Shown: piece by piece, positions 59,202 to 64,000 of the stretch | How positions within the stretch are numbered: position 1 is the stretch's first letter | Layout of the letters: each line of letters opens with the position of its first letter | DNA from: Diadema setosum | Taxonomy: Eukaryota; Echinodermata; Echinoidea; Diadematoida; Diadematidae | Assembly: GCA_033980235.1 (NCBI GenBank) | Contig: CM067059.1 | Location: 26,707,922 to 26,771,921 of the forward strand | Direction: 5' to 3' | DNA: 64,000 bases | Position numbers and translations under genes: made by a program | The notes under the pieces: generated by a model | Seen by the model: only the letters and a program-made list of their open reading frames with translations | What the model was told of the DNA's origin: nothing | Databases searched by the model: none

Positions 59202-60760
59202 TTCTCTTTCTTTTTTCGACTCGGGCGCACCTGTGGACAGCGCCAGATTCTCTGCATGAGGGGAGCCATCACACACACAACGAAAAAGGGGGAAGAAATG
59301 CGCGATGAAATATGCCAAGCATCCGGTTGCTTCCGTTCTCGTGTAAACCTATCGTCTGTCCCGAGACGGTGCTGTCAAGGGCGCGAAAAGTTGAGTAGTT
59401 CCTCCTAAATTAATGTCCCGTCAGAGCTATATTCGTTCCAAGTGACTGTAAATTTGTTAAGGTGTCGGAAACACTTTTTCCCAAACATTTGCTAGGGGAA
59501 TCACACTTAAGGTTTTTATTGCTATCAATCAGCAAATGAATAAGATAAAATGACTGAAATAAAGGCCTTTTAAATTATAGAGCTGAGAAGAATATACTTC
59601 ACTCTCCTGAAAAAAAAAAAAGCCTTGTGTGCGTTGGAAGTAAGCTCTACTATGAAACAACATGATTTAAAGCATAACATTAACATAGTAATTTTGGACC
59701 GTGTCAATTTCCTGTTCACCATCTCTGCATCTGCATAACATGTAGCATATCTCCAAGAATTCTTATTTGATTATCTTATTTCTTTGAAGATGGTGAATAA
59801 TATGAGAAGAGTCGAAATGATATGCTGGTCTTGCTGTAATTAATACGAAGAGGACAGAAGCAGAGGACACAAGGCCACGCTCGTCAGCTTTTGAAGACAC
59901 AATGCTTGTGAAGGTTGATAAGAGCTGATCAACTGTCCTCAACCCCCTTGCTACCATGGCAACCTCCACTGGTTGGCAATAAATCTTTATGGCTGGTCCT
60001 GCGAGTCCTATCCGATCTCTTTCCCCAAATCCCCACCTTCCGGGGCGCCAAGAGGGGGACATTCTACACTAAAGAAAAGACTGTTGCATGGACATGTCAT
60101 GTTCTTTGTCCAACCGACAAGTCTAGTTACTTCGATCATGCCTTTGGTATCTGTTGTTTCATTGTTTTCATTCATAGAACAGAGGTCGGTTTAGTTTTCC
60201 GCATCGAATACTGTCATCGCTGATCATCGTAATTATGTAAGCAAAACAATGGAACACCTGAACGTGAACTAAAATAGTCCAAAATGGCGCAACCATCCCT
60301 AAGCGAATTAAACAGGCGTGAGAAAAAAAAAAGCTTCGAGTCTTCGTGTGCTATTCCCCGCCTAGAAAGGCAAAATGTGACTCGATTGTGAAGGCACAAG
60401 GGAAATACATGTAATACAACAGTGATGGAAAAGAGGAATTAACGATCAATTCAAAGAAATCATAAATTCGTTTTAGGACTGACATGTGTGCGTCGCCTGC
60501 TCTAGCTATCCACACACCCAGAGTGCTCGACAGAATCCGGTAACATAAACATTTATTGCATGAGTGCATGATTAGCAGTTGAGGTGTCGTTACATGTACG
60601 TACAAGGTGTCGTTGGAATCAGAAATCTGGTATGATCTCATACAAAGACCAGTCAGCTGGCTTACAGAGAACCAGCTGTCCTGAGACGCATTTTGATCCT
60701 TGACACTATAACTTGACGAGACGAGACAACCTTGTATGAAAAATGGCACTGTCAATCTAT
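59202..60760. other. Gene-free sequence
   Basis: Unique DNA. The 149-codon minus-strand frame at 60351-60800 is the longest near here, but it has no domain and runs into the SINE, so it is not called. The segment 59220-59420 is CpG-richer. Confidence 0.45.
59950..59963. promoter_or_regulatory. RFX X-box-like site
   Basis: GCTACCATGGCAAC is one mismatch from GTTACCATGGCAAC, a canonical X-box bound by RFX factors in ciliary gene promoters. It lies in a GC-richer stretch (59935-60060). No adjacent first exon could be identified. Confidence 0.4.
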
Positions 60761-60761
60761 G

Positions 60762-61001
60762 ATGATAATAGTGATAATAAAAAAGGTCTTCTTTATCCAA
60801 GGTACATAGCCTCTTCTGTGTGGCCAGAGAACCCTGCCATTATCATTACCCTAGAGTTGTCAATTATCCACACACCTGGGTCGAGGGGAACATGGTGGGT
60901 AAAACATCTTGTCCAAGGACGTATGCACTGGGCGGGTAGGAATCGAACTCGTGCCCTCCGATTGGGAATTGGGAGTCCTATCCACTATGCCACAGCCCCC
61001 C
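60762..61001 (-). mobile_element. tRNA-derived SINE, copy 2
   Basis: On the minus strand the head starts GGGGGCTGTGGCATAGTGG. Box A is at 60978-60992 and box B at 60939-60949 (GTTCGATTCC). The body shares ACCCACCATGTTCC and GGCAGGGTTCTCTG with copy 1, and the tail is TTATTATCACTATTATC-like. Only the tRNA-like head differs notably (GATAGGACTCCC against GGTAAGACTTTT), so the copies could belong to subfamilies. Confidence 0.85.
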
Positions 61002-61093
61002 ACTATAAAAGAAGATCAATCATGCATACACATATTCATTCATAATGACATTAATCGAGACATTATGACGACACCTATATCATAGTGCGCGCG

Positions 61094-61116
61094 CACACAC
61101 ACACACACACACACAC
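61094..61116. repeat. (CA)n microsatellite
   Basis: CA dinucleotides following a short GCGCGC run. Confidence 0.95.
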
Positions 61117-62037
61117 CACACCACACAAACCCAGAAGAAGGTTGATTGCTTGCTGATAAAAGATGTGTGAATACGAGAAAAAACAAAGAAATATCGGCCA
61201 TTTCGATTTTGATTACCACAGGTTACACCTGGGGTATGAACGGGCATAAAAAGGTGATAGAGGGGTTTTCTACCGGTGAATATCCAATAAAGCCCATTTA
61301 GGTCACGTAGTGGTCCCATTGTGGCTCTAGTATTTCACCGTTCTGCAGAAGGACGCCTCAATCTGTCTTGTCGGCATCCTCGTTTGATTTCAGAGTTTAG
61401 CCCCGCGTGAAGGTGTTCTCTTCTTCCCCCGTTATCCCTGTGGCGTACACATATTGCGAACACTGTCTTAGTGAAGATTCCGCACCGACGCAGAGTCAAC
61501 ACCGCGTATGGTATTATGATGTACATCACTGAATAATATTGTATTACATGATAATTGGTGCTCAAAATAATAGATATAAAGGAGTGGTAAAATACCATAA
61601 AATTCACAATTTTCACATTTTTACCTGTATGTCATGTCCATAATCTAGCAATCTCACAATTCTGTCAGCGCACAACAGGTGAATCAGTTACAACTGCTTG
61701 AATTTGGGTTGTAGCTAAGTGGCTAGCAATTTTGACAAATTTCTGGATAACACATACGATTGCGTCATTTCGTGATATCAAAGAAGATATTTCTGTCGAA
61801 ATTTACAATGTGACACGAACTTTTAACATACAGTCTATGGTGTTTGAAAATCAAAGAATCATTGCAAATTAAAAAGAATGTTAGAATTACTTTCAATGCA
61901 AAGTTACTGTTTCTCCGAACTCATCATAATTCCATTTCGCCGTCTGACAAACGCTGTTACACAGACACATTGCATCAAGAATATCTAAAATAGTTATCAT
62001 AGTTTGAAACAGGCCGAGATTAAACATCGTGTTTTCT
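61117..62037. other. Gene-free sequence
   Basis: AT-rich unique DNA except 61330-61510, which is GC-richer. The minus-strand frame 61335-61616 is unrecognised. Nothing else was seen. Confidence 0.45.
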
Positions 62038-62084
62038 TTTGTTTGTTTGTTTGTTTGTTTGTGTGTGTGTGTGTGTGTGTGTGT
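62038..62084. repeat. (GTTT)n-(GT)n microsatellite
   Basis: Five GTTT units pass into about twelve GT units. Confidence 0.95.
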
Positions 62085-62329
62085 GAGTTAGTTGTTTCTT
62101 TTTTTCCAATCACGAATAGGTCTTAGTTCAGAAAGCATATGGCCGGCTATCAGCAAACCTTTTACGGCGTCATCCAGCTCCAATAACCCTGGGAAGTCTC
62201 TCTCAGGGATAACCGGCACGACTTCCTTTAACATAATCTATTTTAACTAAACGCTGTCGTGGATATTCGGAGCCGTGTAGCCGTTATCACAACATAGCAG
62301 TGATACACACTATCAACGCTCCCGCCTCG

Positions 62330-62820
62330 CACCTAACGTTGTTGCGATGAGAATGACTGACGAGTGGCGTCACTCATTAAGGTCGCTAATCGAAGTACCG
62401 CTTTACGAAGCTGACTTCGATTCAAGTCGCTTTCCTCTAGATGTTCATCTCAACAAAAGCACTTGCATGGCCAGTGTCTCGCGTCACAGTTGCCGTGGCG
62501 CGAGCGACTTGCCACCAAGGACAGGAGGAACCCTCAAGTTGTAAACTCATGAGCAGTTATTATATGTGAGCATGATGGATAAACCACATGACTTATTAAA
62601 TAGACGGACGGATGACTCGCCGCAGAGATCGCACTCATGACAGACGGCAAGCCAATGACGAGCGAGAGAGGCGCGCACTGCTAGCGTTCACTTTTCCCTT
62701 GTGGGTCTGTCGTTTGGATCCGATGGTGTCCGTTACACGGTCTTTGTTGGAAGTAAACGATCGGAAAGGTAATCCCGTTAATGACTTATCAAGACGCGAT
62801 GAAGCCAGCTTAGGATGAAT
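62330..62820 (+). other. GC-richer segment with two small ATG frames
   Basis: Frames of 65 codons (62347-62544, starting MRMTDEWRHSLRSLIEVP) and 68 codons (62612-62818, starting MTRRRDRTHDRRQ) lie in tandem on the plus strand in balanced, repeat-free DNA. Neither has a recognised domain. GGAAAG/GTAATC near 62769 could be a donor. It may be a decayed or unannotated gene, or regulatory DNA. Confidence 0.25.
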
Positions 62821-62954
62821 GAATAACATAATTGGGCTGAGAGCGAATGTAGAAGTTGCTTCGCGTAGATGAGCATGTCCTACATAAAGTGATGTATCAT
62901 CTCCGTGTTTGATATCTGGAAATTAACTGCTATGGAGTTATTATTCCTTACTTT

Positions 62955-62967
62955 ATATGTATATATA

Positions 62968-63026
<59 letters not shown>

Positions 63027-63060
63027 TATATAGATATATGTATATATATATATATATAGA
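62955..63060. repeat. (AT)n microsatellite
   Basis: About 100 bases of AT with scattered GT and GA interruptions, directly abutting the hairpin element. Confidence 0.95.
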
Positions 63061-63067
63061 TAGATAT

Positions 63068-63249
63068 CAAATCAATTTTCAATATGATATGTATTGCAAT
63101 ATATTTTTCTCTCTCTCTTCAACATTGATAACAGTAAGTTAGCTATAAATCGAATGGTATAAATTATGTTCAAAATGCGCTCACCCACACACACAATTAC
63201 ACATACACACACACACATATATATATATTGCACACAATTACACACACAT

Positions 63250-63307
<58 letters not shown>

Positions 63308-63388
63308 AGCTAACTTATTGTTATCAATGTTGAAGAGAGGGACAGAGAGAAATTATTGCAATACACGTTATTATTGAAAGCTGATTTG
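63068..63388. mobile_element. Foldback hairpin element with a microsatellite core
   Basis: The left arm (63068-63144) and right arm (63308-63388) are inverted copies. The inner 33 bases of each, ending AGTTAGCT and starting AGCTAACT, differ at one position, and similarity decays outward through TGTATTGCAATA to CAAATCA. The loop holds (CA)n, (TA)n and (TG)n in palindromic order (63241-63307), so the whole 321 bases can fold. No target duplication was found and it has no coding capacity. Confidence 0.75.
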
Positions 63389-64000
63389 TTTTTCAATTGC
63401 ATTTGTATTCCCTTTTTTTTTTTCATGTTATACCCAAAATGGGTTAATCTATATATGATTTTAATGAAATCAATAAAGATCAAGAAAAAAACTAAAAATA
63501 CTATCAAAATGAGTACATCATTTCCTTGTTGTGTCTTGTCCGTTTTTTACATGACTAGTGCAGGGACAATTTAATTCCATTCACATTGCCTTTACGGGCC
63601 ACGTAGAAGAAGCCTACAATGAATACCGAATGGATGCTTTGATATAAAAACATAAGTAAAACACCAATGTACTTCTTTTTCATTTATCAATTTCATACTC
63701 GCATTTATGTGAAAGAAGGTAACATATACATACGGAATAAACACACTCAAGCAATGTTCAGACAAGGAGTGGCTTTGGAATCATTATTCTAACAATCGAA
63801 ACTCAGACACTGTAATTATTTGTTAGTTCCTCTTTCGCTATTTGTAAAATTTCAAATAAATGAAATGAAAATGGTTGCCTGTAAATCGCATCGAAATCTT
63901 TGCTTTCCTCTAGAGTGTAATTCCACACCAAGCTCAATTTTCATTGGAATAAATTGAGTAAGACTGGGCAAGAAAAATGGTGGAAGTTTTAACAATTCTA
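63389..64000. other. Gene-free sequence
   Basis: AT-rich unique DNA to the window edge. CAAATAAATGAAATGAAAATGG at about 63855 faintly resembles a LINE tail but is too weak to call. Confidence 0.45.

Noticed and set aside
60351..60800. 149-codon minus-strand frame
   Set aside because: No recognisable domain, Cys/Ser/Tyr-rich composition typical of random AT-rich translation, and overlap with the SINE tail.

Overview
The window is AT-rich, repeat-laden animal nuclear DNA with no protein-coding gene that I can recognise. The interspersed repeats point to a deuterostome marine invertebrate, most likely an echinoderm and probably a sea urchin. The evidence is a palindromic MITE with ends AGGACAAGTTCACCTT at TTAA sites, LINE 3' ends of the GCGCTTTAAAAGTAGCC-(ATT)n type, LINE tails made of TTGAA or CATTT units, and tRNA-derived SINEs. 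I recall such sequences as abundant in sea urchin genomes; that is memory, not a search result. Nothing bacterial, viral or organellar was seen, and no rRNA, functional tRNA or CRISPR array.

Layout. 1-5.5 kb: microsatellites, a degenerate tRNA-like SINE, a CpG-rich stretch with a possible first coding exon (4378-4417), and a minus-strand LINE 3' end next to a perfect 23-bp inverted repeat. 5.5-17 kb: unique DNA with simple repeats and several GC-richer islands (about 10.9, 13.9-14.7 and 15.1-15.8 kb) that look like cis-regulatory DNA. 17-28.6 kb: a SINE, more candidate regulatory islands, and a family of palindromic MITEs including one inserted inside another. 28.6-37 kb: unique AT-rich DNA with LINE tails and a 149-bp MITE. 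37.5-39.1 kb: a foldback transposon with eight copies of an 11-bp subterminal motif. 39-48 kb: unique DNA, a Fox/Sox-site minisatellite, a possible terminal exon (42639-42896) and an RFX X-box. 48.8-49.7 kb: a GC-rich foldback element. 53.6-55.6 kb: regulatory-looking DNA. 56.3-59.2 kb: a Helentron/HINE-like rolling-circle element with about 555-bp tandem repeats. 59.2-64 kb: a second SINE, an X-box, two small open frames and a microsatellite-cored hairpin.

The best-supported finds are four structures read directly from the sequence: the Helentron-like element, whose repeats carry a regular array of nuclear-receptor DR1/DR2 sites; the 37.5-39.1 kb foldback element; the nested TTAA-site MITE; and the 63.1-63.4 kb hairpin. 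Regulatory islands and exon candidates are inferences from composition and motif clustering and carry low confidence.
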